Shown here piece by piece: positions 43,309 through 52,139 of a DNA stretch of 64,000 nucleotides. Within the stretch, counting starts at the first letter, position 1. Each line of letters starts with the position of its first letter. The DNA comes from Myxococcales bacterium (lineage in GTDB: Bacteria > Myxococcota_A > UBA9042), in NCBI GenBank assembly GCA_947491025.1, contig CANLIC010000009.1, positions 1-64,000 on the forward strand. Direction: 5' to 3'. The notes under the pieces are model-generated. The model worked only from the letters and a program-made list of their open reading frames with translations, made no database searches and was not told where the DNA came from. The translations under genes were made by a program, and so were the position numbers.

Positions 43309-45328
43309 GCCAGCGCCGGAAGGGTCCCTGCCCCCGCACACCGAAACTGCCGCGCACAGGTGCCACGCGCCGCTCGTCGGGGACGCTGTGGCGTGGCTCG
43401 GCGCCGGCCTGTCTGCTGCGCTGTGGCTCTTCTTCGCGGCGCCGGTTCCTGGCTACTTCGACGCCGGCGAGCTGGTGGCGGCGAGCCGAGAGCTCGGCGT
43501 CATCCACCCGCCGGGCCATCCAGCGTGGCTCTCGCTGGCTGGATTGCAAGAGGCGATCCCGTTCGGGCCGGTCAGCGCCCGGCTGGCCTGGTCGAGCGCC
43601 CTCGCCTGCGGTGTTGCGGTCTTCGCCGCCGTTCGTCTCTCGCGGCGGCTGTTGGGCGCGCTTGGCCTGACGGCAGCCGCGCAGGAGGTCGGCGCTGGCG
43701 CCAGCGCCGTCGTACTGGCAGCGTCGGGGTCGCTCTGGCTCATCGCCACCCGCGTCGAGGTCTACGGCCTCGCCTTCTGCTGCAATGCCGTCGCCCTCGC
43801 GGCTGCCGCGGCGGCCGGCGACGCCTGCAGCGAGCTCAACGCGGCCCTTTCGCCGGCCCCGGATGTCGCTGCACGGCAGCGAGCGCAGGCGCGGCTGTGG
43901 ATGGCGCTCGCCGCGCTCGCGGTGGCGCTCGGACTGCTCAACCACCACTACGTCGCGCTGTTCACCCTGCCCGCCATCCTGGTCGCTGGTTGGCCGGCGC
44001 TGCGCCGCGGCGGCGTCGGTCCGCGCGCCCTGCTGACCCTCATCGTGTGCGGCGCGCTGGCCGGCCTCGGCTACCTGGCGTTGCCGTTGCGCGCGGCCCA
44101 GGACGTCGAGCTGCGTTGGGCCGACCCCATCGACTGGCGAGGCCTCTGGGACCACGTCCGCGCGGCCCACTTCACGCAATCGGTCACCGAGGCAGGGGTT
44201 TCGCCGGCAGAGAGCGCGGCGACGATGCTCGTGGGCCTCATCGAGCGCCTTGGACCGGCGCTCGGCGGCGTTGGGCTCGCTGGCTTGCTGCTGGCGGCGC
44301 TGAGGCCGCACCGGCTCGTCGTTGCGGCCTGGCTGGCGCTGCTCGGCGGGCTCGGCACCAAAGCGCTGATGCGCGTCGACTTGCGCACGCCCGACGATCA
44401 TGGCTACGCGCTGTTGGCGGTCTTGGCCCTCGCACTCGGGGCGGCGGTGGTGGCCGGCGGCATCGCGGCGGCCCTGCTGCGGGTCCAGCCGCGCCTGCGC
44501 TGGCTGGCGCTGGCGTTGGTCCTGGCGCTTGGCGCAGGTCAGATCGCGCTCCATGTCGGCGATCCCGACGCAGCACCGTGGCGGCAGCGCGGCGCCGATG
44601 CCGTGGACGACGCCATCCGCACCAAGGTGCCGCCTGCCGGCTTGTTCTTGCCGGTCTACTACGGCACCGCCTTCCAAGAGCAGGCGTTTCGGCTCGCCGA
44701 GGGTCGCAGGCCCGACATCGTCGCGGCGCACCTCAGCTTCCGTACCAACGACAGCGACGGCGGTCGCGGCTTTGCACGCGCGTTCACCGCCAGGCATCCC
44801 GCGGACGCCACGCTGGCCCGCGCGGCCCAGGCGCTGGGCCAGTCGCCGATCGGCAACCTGCTTGCGCGCAGCGAGACCTCGCCGGTGGTGGTGGAGCATG
44901 ACCCCGACCTTCGACTGCCTCCCTCCGTGGTGGACGTTGGTGCCATCGGCCATCGCCTGCTGCCTGAGCGCGACCGCAAGCTGGACTACAGCCCAGGCCA
45001 GTTGCGCGCCAAGGCCGCGATGGAATGGGACAAGCTCGGCAAGCGACTCGGCGACCCCAAGCTGCTCGACCATGGCCTGCGCTCGGCGCTGCTCTGGCAG
45101 CACGCGCTCGACGCCGCCCATGCACTGCGCCGTGGCTGGCGCGAGACGGCCCGGGACGCGCTGCAGCGGGCACGGACGATCGCGCCGCAAGATCAGGGCG
45201 TCGCGGCCCTCGACGCCCGCCTGCGCCGCCTCGACGATGCTTGGGCGCGCGGCGATGGCAAGGGCTACCGCGAGCTGTGGACCAGCTGGGCCAACCTGGA
45301 TCTGACGGCGCTTACGTCGGGCCGCTGA
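43301..45328 (+). CDS. DUF2723 membrane protein (GT-C glycosyltransferase-like)
   Basis: 675 aa. Starting MAEPAPEGS, with the first membrane helix at about 28-48, followed by FDAGELVAASRELGVIHPPGHP, the DUF2723 (GT117/TMEM260) signature whose acidic DxGE pair is thought to be catalytic in GT-C transferases. About ten hydrophobic helices extend to about residue 425; a soluble region of about 250 residues follows. It would transfer a sugar from a lipid carrier on the outer face of the inner membrane. Its ATG overlaps the PTPS stop by 8 bp. Its 3-prime end overlaps the converging gene at 45312 by 17 bp. Confidence 0.85.
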   Translation: MAEPAPEGSLPPHTETAAHRCHAPLVGDAVAWLGAGLSAALWLFFAAPVPGYFDAGELVAASRELGVIHPPGHPAWLSLAGLQEAIPFGPVSARLAWSSALACGVAVFAAVRLSRRLLGALGLTAAAQEVGAGASAVVLAASGSLWLIATRVEVYGLAFCCNAVALAAAAAAGDACSELNAALSPAPDVAARQRAQARLWMALAALAVALGLLNHHYVALFTLPAILVAGWPALRRGGVGPRALLTLIVCGALAGLGYLALPLRAAQDVELRWADPIDWRGLWDHVRAAHFTQSVTEAGVSPAESAATMLVGLIERLGPALGGVGLAGLLLAALRPHRLVVAAWLALLGGLGTKALMRVDLRTPDDHGYALLAVLALALGAAVVAGGIAAALLRVQPRLRWLALALVLALGAGQIALHVGDPDAAPWRQRGADAVDDAIRTKVPPAGLFLPVYYGTAFQEQAFRLAEGRRPDIVAAHLSFRTNDSDGGRGFARAFTARHPADATLARAAQALGQSPIGNLLARSETSPVVVEHDPDLRLPPSVVDVGAIGHRLLPERDRKLDYSPGQLRAKAAMEWDKLGKRLGDPKLLDHGLRSALLWQHALDAAHALRRGWRETARDALQRARTIAPQDQGVAALDARLRRLDDAWARGDGKGYRELWTSWANLDLTALTSGR

Positions 45329-46751
45329 ACGCCGTTGGCCGGCGTCCTCCGGCGATGAGGCCGGTCGCGACATCGAGGCGCACGACGAAACCGCGGCTGA
45401 TCGCGCCATCAAAGGGGTCGTCGACGTCGACGCCTTCGCGACCAGGCGCCGCGATCTCCTGCCAGAACGGGACGCTGCGGCTCAACGCCGAGAGTGCCGG
45501 ATCGCCACCCTGCCCGGCCGAGGCGTCGCCTTCTCCCGCGCCATCGCCGGCTGTTTTGGCTCCAGTCGGCGGCGGCGTCTCGGCCAAGGCGAGCAAAGAC
45601 AGGCGGTACGCCGATTCGGCCCAGGAGCGGGTCGGCACCAGTTCGGCGAGCGATCGTTTTCCATCCCCGAGCTGAAGCGCCGCGAGATCGCCGATGAAGC
45701 GCTCGAGGGCGGTGAACTCAGGCAGCTCGGGCTCACCGCGGCCGGCGATCTCGGGCGCGCCCTCGGCCCAGCCATAGCGGGCCATGTCCGGGGCGCGGCT
45801 GGCGCCGTGTACAAGCTCGGCCTCGGCCTCCAGGACCAGGTTGTCGCAGAGGGCGAAGGTCGGCGCCACTGGGACCGCGACGAGCGACTCGCCGAAGTCG
45901 GCGAGCATGTCGACGTCGCAGCGCATCAGGAACTGCGTCAGGTCGACGATCGAGAGGCCCGAATCGCCAAGCGCGACGCGCTTGTCGGCGAGATCGCCGA
46001 GCGCCCGCTGCAGCGCGGCGTGCCAGCGGTGAAGCTCGGAGAGCTGTTGGCCCACGGCTTGAGCGACCCGGTACGCCTCGGTCTCTGCGAGGTCGATGTC
46101 CTCGATGGCGACGCGGGCACGGCGCGCCCAGGCGAGGTTGCGGTCGATTCGCTGCCGGGCCTCCAAGATCCGCACCTCGGAGTGGCTGCTGAGCGCGACC
46201 TCGGCCTCGTCGGCGATACGGCAGAGGTTGTGGCGCAGGTGGCGCAGCGCCGGCGCAGCTTCCGCGCCCAGCTCGCGGGAGAGCTGCACCGACAGCACGC
46301 CGAGCGCGAGATCGCCCTGCATCGGCCGGACATCGGTGAGGCGGCGCAGCAACGGGTAAACCGCCTCGCCGCGATCGGTCAGGCGGTGCTCGCGGCCCTC
46401 GAGCTCGAGCCAGCCGCTCCGCCGTAGCCCGCGCAAGACGACGCCGAGGGCCTCGGTCGCCAGCCAGCCAAAGTGGCGCACCAGCGAGTCGGGTTCCCAC
46501 CGCGGCCGGTCGGACTCGGCGATGTCAGAGAGCACCGCCATGCGCACGACGAAGTCGGCCTCGCCGAGGCGAAACAGCTCGCGCAACATCGTGAAATAGG
46601 GCAAGCCGCCCGCCGCCGCTTCCAGCGCCGGGATCTCAGTCGCGGGCATCTGGCCGGAGAGCAAGGCGTCGAGCGCCCGCGCGGGACGGTCCAGGGCCTC
46701 GTCGGACTCCGGCAGCAGCAGCAGGTGACTCGAATCGGCGGGCTGGCTCAT
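45312..46751 (-). CDS. Uncharacterised protein with winged-helix-like N-terminal half
   Basis: 479 aa, soluble. Residues about 80-140 look like a winged-helix DNA-binding fold (EALGVVLRGLRRSGWLEL, then a wing and RLTDRGEAVYPLL). Residues 150-260 are long helices suited to a coiled coil. The last 90 residues are Ala/Gly-rich and end in a short strand-rich tail. The winged helix plus coiled coil recalls MukF/kleisin-type proteins, but no SMC-like or JetB-D gene is next to it, so that is speculation. Its end overlaps the end of the DUF2723 gene by 17 bp on the opposite strand. Confidence 0.65.
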   Translation of the reverse strand: MSQPADSSHLLLLPESDEALDRPARALDALLSGQMPATEIPALEAAAGGLPYFTMLRELFRLGEADFVVRMAVLSDIAESDRPRWEPDSLVRHFGWLATEALGVVLRGLRRSGWLELEGREHRLTDRGEAVYPLLRRLTDVRPMQGDLALGVLSVQLSRELGAEAAPALRHLRHNLCRIADEAEVALSSHSEVRILEARQRIDRNLAWARRARVAIEDIDLAETEAYRVAQAVGQQLSELHRWHAALQRALGDLADKRVALGDSGLSIVDLTQFLMRCDVDMLADFGESLVAVPVAPTFALCDNLVLEAEAELVHGASRAPDMARYGWAEGAPEIAGRGEPELPEFTALERFIGDLAALQLGDGKRSLAELVPTRSWAESAYRLSLLALAETPPPTGAKTAGDGAGEGDASAGQGGDPALSALSRSVPFWQEIAAPGREGVDVDDPFDGAISRGFVVRLDVATGLIAGGRRPTAFSGPT

Positions 46752-46891
46752 GGAGCCTGCCTAGCAGATGCGGGCGGTGGCGGCTACCCTCGGTGTCCGC
46801 GGCGGTTGGCGCTTCAGCGGTTGCGCCGGCTGGGGACTCGGGCAACATCGCGGCGCGCGGCAACATTTGCGCCGACCTGAGCTTGGGGTCC

Positions 46892-48058
46892 ATGGACGAG
46901 AGCATCGATAGCGCGCGGCGCCGCAAGGCCGAGCATCTGCAGCTTGCCGCCGACGATCCGCGGTCGCAGCAGCCGGGTCGCGGGCATGGCCTAGATGCCT
47001 ATGAATTCGAAGCGCTGTCGCTGCCCGAGCTGGACCTCGACGCCGTCGACACGCGCGTCCAGTTGCTAGGTGTGGACCTGGCCGCGCCGCTGCTCGTCGG
47101 GGCCATGACCGGCGGAAGTGCCGAAGCGGGCGCGGTCAACCTCATCCTGGCGGCAGCCGCCGAACGGGCCGGCGTCGCCTTCTGCCTTGGCAGCCAGCGG
47201 CCGATGATCGGCGGCGATTCCGAGGCCGTGAGCAGCTTCCGCCTGCGCGACGTGGCGCCGTCGACGCTGATTTTCGGCAACATCGGCGCCATCCAGCTCC
47301 GGGATGCCGTCGAGGACGCCGAAGCGCAGGGCGACGGCGAAGCCAGCTCCGGCGCCATTCTGGACTGGCTGGCGCAGCAGGTCGGTGCCAACGCCATGAT
47401 GGTCCACCTGAATCCGCTGCAAGAAGCCGTCCAGCCTGAAGGCGACCGCGACTGGCGCGGCGTCTACGAGGCGCTGGCGCGCGCGGCCTCGCAGTGCACG
47501 GTGCCGGTGCTGGTCAAGGAGGTCGGCGCCGGCTTGTCGCTGCCGACGCTGCGTGCCCTCTCAGCCACTGGCATCGCGGGCGTGGAGACGGCGGGGGTCG
47601 GTGGCACGTCCTGGGCCCGCATCGAGTCGCTGCGCCACGGCGCCCGCTCGCCGCGCTCGATCGCCGGCCAGGTGCTCGCCGACTTTGGCACGCCGACAGC
47701 GGCCAGCGTCCAGCTCGCGCGGTCGATCTTTCCGGGCCGTATTGTCATCGGCTCGGGCGGCCTGCGTGACGGGCTGCAAGCGGCCAAGTGCATCGCGCTG
47801 GGCGCAGACGCGGTGGCGATGGCGTGGCCCTTTCTGATCGCGGCGCGTAGCCACCGCGATCCGTCGGCGGCCGTGGACGCGGTCGTCACCGAGATTCAGG
47901 GGGTGATCGAGACGCTGCGGACGACGATGTTTCTGGTCGGTGCGCCGACGGTGGCCCACCTCGCCACCACGTCGCTGTGGCGCGACAGCAGCCGCGTCTG
48001 GGCGCAGGCGGTCCGTCCGGGCGGCCGCGGCGCCGACGACGGCTGGGACCGTACGTGA
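46892..48058 (+). CDS. fni: Isopentenyl-diphosphate delta-isomerase, type 2
   Basis: 388 aa. This FMN- and NADPH-dependent enzyme interconverts IPP and DMAPP. Family signatures are RRKAEHL at the N terminus, the MTGG loop near residue 72, the HLNPLQEAVQPEGDRDW active-site stretch, and the FMN-binding GGTSWARIE and GSGGLRDG loops. It opens the isoprenoid operon: its last codons overlap the GTG start of the mevalonate kinase by 4 bp. It is divergent from the winged-helix gene across 140 bp. Confidence 0.95.
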   Translation: MDESIDSARRRKAEHLQLAADDPRSQQPGRGHGLDAYEFEALSLPELDLDAVDTRVQLLGVDLAAPLLVGAMTGGSAEAGAVNLILAAAAERAGVAFCLGSQRPMIGGDSEAVSSFRLRDVAPSTLIFGNIGAIQLRDAVEDAEAQGDGEASSGAILDWLAQQVGANAMMVHLNPLQEAVQPEGDRDWRGVYEALARAASQCTVPVLVKEVGAGLSLPTLRALSATGIAGVETAGVGGTSWARIESLRHGARSPRSIAGQVLADFGTPTAASVQLARSIFPGRIVIGSGGLRDGLQAAKCIALGADAVAMAWPFLIAARSHRDPSAAVDAVVTEIQGVIETLRTTMFLVGAPTVAHLATTSLWRDSSRVWAQAVRPGGRGADDGWDRT

Positions 48059-49020
48059 TCGCAGCCGCTGGGGCGCGCACCGGCCGCGGCCAGGCCCATG
48101 GCAAGGCGATCCTCATCGGCGAGCACTGGGTCTTGACCGGCTGCGAGGCGATCGCGCTGTCGCTGACGGCGTGGTGGACCCGCGTCGACTGGAGCGGGGA
48201 CGGACCGCTGCATCTGCTCACCGAGGACGGCCAGCCCGGCGACGCCAAGAGCCTCCAGATGCTGGAGCAAGCCGCCGCGCAGCTGGAGGTGGCGGCCCAG
48301 GGCACGGCGCGGGTCACCTCGAACCTGCCGATGCACCGCGGCTTCGGCTCCTCGGCGGCCTTCGCTGTCGCCGCGCTCCGTGCGCTCGCGGCCCGCCAGG
48401 ACCGCAGCCTTGAGGGCGACGCGCTGCTGCAGGCCGCCCGCTCGGTCGAGGCGATCGCGCATGGCCGATCCTCGGGCCTCGATCCGGCGGCCGCGATGTC
48501 GGGAGGCGGCGCCGTGCTTTTCGCCGAGGGGCGGCGCGTCGGCGAAGTCGCGATCGGCGCGGCCTTGTCGGAGGCCCGTTGGGTGCTGTGCGACGTCGGC
48601 CGCGCACCACCGACGGCAGAGGCGGTGGCGATCGCGCGGGCGGCACGGGCGGCGATGGGCACAAGCCAGGACGCCGCCTTGCAACGCGCGACGGCGGACG
48701 CAGCCCAGGCAGCCGCCTCAGCGCTGCGAGACGGCGACGGCGCGGGCCTCGGCGCGGCGATGAACGCCGCCGGCGACGCCCTGGTGCCGCTCGGGGTGGT
48801 GAGCCCCGCGATGCGCCGCGCCATCGACGCCCTGCGCGCCGCGGGAGCGCTCGGCGTCAAGCAGTCCGGCGCTGGGCTTGGCGGCGCCGTTCTCGCGCTT
48901 GCGCCCGACCCGGCCTTGGCCGCAACCTTGTGCGCCGCGGTCGCCGACTGCACCGCCGAGCGATGGGTGCTGCCGGTGGTCGAGCCGACCGCGGCGACGC
49001 CCTTGGAGGCAGGCCCATGA
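48055..49020 (+). CDS. mvk: Mevalonate kinase
   Basis: 321 aa, GHMP family, starting at a GTG (GTGA overlap with fni). It phosphorylates mevalonate. GKAILIGEHWVLTG near residue 18, the ATP-binding GFGSSAAFAVA loop near 98, and the late SGAGLGGAV stretch are the three GHMP motifs; the first, with a GEH, is specific for mevalonate kinases rather than phosphomevalonate kinases. Its stop overlaps the next ATG (ATGA). No hydrophobic region, so cytoplasmic. Confidence 0.92.
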   Translation: MIAAAGARTGRGQAHGKAILIGEHWVLTGCEAIALSLTAWWTRVDWSGDGPLHLLTEDGQPGDAKSLQMLEQAAAQLEVAAQGTARVTSNLPMHRGFGSSAAFAVAALRALAARQDRSLEGDALLQAARSVEAIAHGRSSGLDPAAAMSGGGAVLFAEGRRVGEVAIGAALSEARWVLCDVGRAPPTAEAVAIARAARAAMGTSQDAALQRATADAAQAAASALRDGDGAGLGAAMNAAGDALVPLGVVSPAMRRAIDALRAAGALGVKQSGAGLGGAVLALAPDPALAATLCAAVADCTAERWVLPVVEPTAATPLEAGP

Positions 49021-50081
49021 CCCATGACGACGACAGAGGCCCGGCGCCGATGCCGAGCGGACGCCCTTCAAGCGGCGCGATCGTGCCTGAGGGCATGCAA
49101 CGCTCGGCAGCGTTCGCGCCCATCAACATCGCGCTGTCGAAGTACTGGGGCAAACGGGACCACGAGCGCAACCTGCCCTTGGCGCCGTCGGTGTCGGTCT
49201 GCATCGCTGAGCTGGGCACGTTGACGATCGTGGCACCCAATCAGGACCTCGACGGCAACGTCATGCTCATCAACGACAAGCCGGCCGATCAGAAGGCGCT
49301 CGTGCGCGTCGGCCGCGTCATGCGCGCGGTGCGTGCGCTTGCCGGAACTGAGGTTCGCGCCGGTGTGCGGGCCGTCAACACCGTACCGACCGCGCAGGGC
49401 CTGGCCTCGAGCGCCTCGGCTTTCGCCGCGCTGGCGCGGGCAGCAACCGCTGCCTACGGTGTGGACCTCGACGACAGCGAGTTGTCGGGCCTCGCACGGC
49501 TGGGCTCCGGCTCGGCCTGCCGCAGCATCCACGGCGGCTTTGTGCTCTGGCAGCGCGGCGAGTTGGACGACGGCAGCGACTCGATTGCCGAGCAGATCGC
49601 CACCGCCGAGGACTGGCCGCTGCGGGCCGTCATCGTCCACATCGGCGAGGGTCCGAAGAAGACCCCGTCCGGCGAGGGGATGCGCCTGTCCGCGGCGACC
49701 TCGCCGTTCTTCTCGGCTTTCATCGACACCTGCTTCCGCGACGTCTCGGAGTGCCTGGGGGCCATCGCTGGCCGCGACTTCGAGCGCCTTGGCGTCGTCG
49801 CCGAGGCCAACTGCCTCGCGATGCACGCGACGATGCTGGCGACTCGGCCTGGCCTTCTCTATTGGCAGGCGGCGACGGTCGAGGTGATGCACACGGTTCG
49901 GCGGCTGCGGGCCGCCGGCGTGGGCGCCTTCTTCACCATCGACGCCGGACCCTCGGTGGTCGTGATCTGCGAGCCAGGCGCCGTAGACGCCGTGAGCACG
50001 GCGGTCGGCGGCATCCCAGGCGTGGTCAAGCTCACCCGCACCCGGGTCGGCGGCGGCGCCCACCTGGTGCCCAACGGCTGA
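49017..50081 (+). CDS. mvaD: Diphosphomevalonate decarboxylase
   Basis: 354 aa. It converts mevalonate-5-diphosphate to IPP using ATP. NIALSKYWGKRD near residue 36 is the family signature, with the GLASSASAFAAL phosphate loop near 129 and GSGSACRS near 162, and an FFTIDAGPSV stretch near 300 that carries the catalytic aspartate. The first 25 residues are an extra polar leader. It starts within the mevalonate kinase stop codon and ends 3 bp before the next gene. Confidence 0.95.
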   Translation: MTHDDDRGPAPMPSGRPSSGAIVPEGMQRSAAFAPINIALSKYWGKRDHERNLPLAPSVSVCIAELGTLTIVAPNQDLDGNVMLINDKPADQKALVRVGRVMRAVRALAGTEVRAGVRAVNTVPTAQGLASSASAFAALARAATAAYGVDLDDSELSGLARLGSGSACRSIHGGFVLWQRGELDDGSDSIAEQIATAEDWPLRAVIVHIGEGPKKTPSGEGMRLSAATSPFFSAFIDTCFRDVSECLGAIAGRDFERLGVVAEANCLAMHATMLATRPGLLYWQAATVEVMHTVRRLRAAGVGAFFTIDAGPSVVVICEPGAVDAVSTAVGGIPGVVKLTRTRVGGGAHLVPNG

Positions 50082-50084
50082 GCG

Positions 50085-52139
50085 ATGTCGCCGGCAACAG
50101 GCCTCACGGAGGCGTCGGGCAGCGTCCCCGGCAAGCTGATGATCGCCGGCGAGTACGCCGTGCTCGATGGCGCCCCGGCGCTCGCGGCCGCGGTCGGAAT
50201 CTTGACGCGATGGCGCTGGCGATCAGGCGACGCCGCGATCGAGCTGCAAGCCTTCGGCGGCCGATCGCGCTGGTTGCCGGCGTCCGAGCCAGCGCCGGCG
50301 GGTCTTTTCACCTTCGTAGCAGCGGTCCTGGAGGCTGCTTCGGCGAACGGAGTGGCCTTCGCCGGCACGCTGAGCCTCGAGGTTGCGGCCGACGTCGGCG
50401 GCGCCAAGCTCGGCCTCGGCAGCAGCGCGGCGGTGGCGGTGGCAACGGCCCAGGCGCTGGCGGCGAGCCGTGGCGAAGCCTTCGACGCTGGCTGGTTGGC
50501 CCTCGCTGACGTCGGCCACCGCAAGGCGCAGGCCGGGCGCGGCAGCGGCTACGATGTGTTCTGCGTCGGCGGAGGCGGGCTCGGCGCCTTTGTCGCGGAC
50601 GCGCCGCGCTGGCGTCCCGTTCCCTGGCCGGACGGCCTGCACGCCGTCGCCCTGTTCTCCGGCGCGTCGGCCGATACGCGGCGCGCCCTCGGCGGGGCGG
50701 TGCAGCGCGAACCGGCAGCGGTCGCGGGCATCGGCGACGCTTCGCGGGCGCTGCTGGACCTGCTGCAAGGCGCGCCGGCGCAGTCGCGACCTGACACGCA
50801 TGCCGTCGGGGTTCTTGCGGCGCTGCAGGCCTGCGAGCGCGCTTTTGCGGCCTTTGCGGCGGGCCAGCCCTTCCTGGAGCCGCCCGCGTTGGAGCCGCTG
50901 CTGCGGCGCATCGCGGCTGCTGGCGGGGTGGCGCGGACCTCGGGCGCTGGCGGCGGCGACTGCATGCTCGCCTTCTTCGCCGGCGCGGATGCCGCGGAGC
51001 GCGCCGAGGCGCTGGCCATGGCGCACGAAGCCAGCGGCGGTCGGGTCGCGGCGCGGCTGCCGGCCGACCTGGCCCCGGTCGCCGGTTGGGCTGCGGCGCC
51101 TTCGGCGAATCCCGACCTCGATGATCGGCTGGCGGCGGCGCGCCCGATCGCCGAGGCCGCGGTGCTTGCGTTGCGGTCGCGGGTGGCCGGCGAGACCCTG
51201 GCCCCCCGCGACGCCCAGGCCTCGCTCGACGACATGGTTGCAGAGGCCTTTGAGGCGGGCGGCAAGCGTCTGCGCGCGCTGCTGCCGATTACCCTCGTCG
51301 AGGCGGGTGGCGGCGATGTCGCCGCGGCTTCACGACTCGGCGCCGCGATCGAGTGGGTCCACAACGGCACGCTCGTCCACGATGACATCCAAGACGGCGA
51401 CCGCCTGCGGCGTGGCAAGCCGACGCTGTGGACCACCCGGGGCACTGCGCAGGCGATCAACGCCGGCAACGCCTTGCTGGTGGCGCCGATCTTGGCGCTC
51501 TGCGAGGACCGCCTCCAACCCCACGGGCTTGGGCCGCGCCTCTCGGCCATGCTCGCCGCTGCGCTGCTGGAGACCATCGCCGGCCAGGTTGGCGACTTGG
51601 ACGTCCACGGCAGCGCCTCTGCCGACCTGGCGCGCCTCGAGGCGGTGGCGGCGGCCAAGACGGCGCCGCTCTTTGGCGTGGCGATCGCCGGTGCGGCTCT
51701 GCTGCTCGGCGTCGATCGCCCTGACGCGGCGCGGCGGACGGCGCGGGCGCTTGGGGTGGCCTTCCAGCTGCGCGACGATCTGCTCGATCTGCTCGGCACC
51801 AAGGGCCGCGGCGCCGCCGGCGCCGACTTGCGCGAGGGCAAGCCGACCCTGCCGCTACGGTTGGCATTGTCCGACGCGCCGCTGCCTGTTTCCGCGGGCG
51901 TCGAGCGCACCCTGGCCGCAGCGTTCGCCGCAGGTCATGGCGGTGGCGCGCCGGTCCAAGACGACGAGATCGCCGCCCTCTGCCAGCAGCTGCTCGACCT
52001 CGGCGCGCTCGAGCGGGGCCGCGCCCACCTCGAGGCGCTATTGGCCGAGGCCCGGCTTGGCGCCGATGAGGCCTTGCCACCCGCTGCAGCGGCCATCCTC
52101 TGCGCCTTTGTCGATCGCCTCGCTGTGCTCGATGGCTGA
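50085..52139 (+). CDS. Fusion of phosphomevalonate kinase and polyprenyl diphosphate synthase
   Basis: 684 aa with two enzymes in one frame. Residues 1-335 are a GHMP kinase: PGKLMIAGEYAVLDG at 15-29 (the GEY form of phosphomevalonate kinases), GLGSSAAVAVA near 108 and TSGAGGGDCML near 285. Residues about 340-684 are a trans-prenyltransferase with GGKRLRALL near 390, the first Asp-rich motif HDDIQD near 427 and the second, RDDLLD, near 565. The protein would phosphorylate phosphomevalonate and condense IPP with allylic diphosphates. The exact chain length cannot be told; the residues around the first Asp motif do not decide it. It lies in the operon between mvaD (3 bp) and the metallo-beta-lactamase gene (8 bp overlap). 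Confidence 0.9.
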   Translation: MSPATGLTEASGSVPGKLMIAGEYAVLDGAPALAAAVGILTRWRWRSGDAAIELQAFGGRSRWLPASEPAPAGLFTFVAAVLEAASANGVAFAGTLSLEVAADVGGAKLGLGSSAAVAVATAQALAASRGEAFDAGWLALADVGHRKAQAGRGSGYDVFCVGGGGLGAFVADAPRWRPVPWPDGLHAVALFSGASADTRRALGGAVQREPAAVAGIGDASRALLDLLQGAPAQSRPDTHAVGVLAALQACERAFAAFAAGQPFLEPPALEPLLRRIAAAGGVARTSGAGGGDCMLAFFAGADAAERAEALAMAHEASGGRVAARLPADLAPVAGWAAAPSANPDLDDRLAAARPIAEAAVLALRSRVAGETLAPRDAQASLDDMVAEAFEAGGKRLRALLPITLVEAGGGDVAAASRLGAAIEWVHNGTLVHDDIQDGDRLRRGKPTLWTTRGTAQAINAGNALLVAPILALCEDRLQPHGLGPRLSAMLAAALLETIAGQVGDLDVHGSASADLARLEAVAAAKTAPLFGVAIAGAALLLGVDRPDAARRTARALGVAFQLRDDLLDLLGTKGRGAAGADLREGKPTLPLRLALSDAPLPVSAGVERTLAAAFAAGHGGGAPVQDDEIAALCQQLLDLGALERGRAHLEALLAEARLGADEALPPAAAAILCAFVDRLAVLDG

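Noticed and set aside
45312..46751. Wadjet/JetA or MukF component
   Set aside because: Winged helix and coiled coil alone are not enough, and no SMC-like, JetB or JetD partner gene is adjacent.
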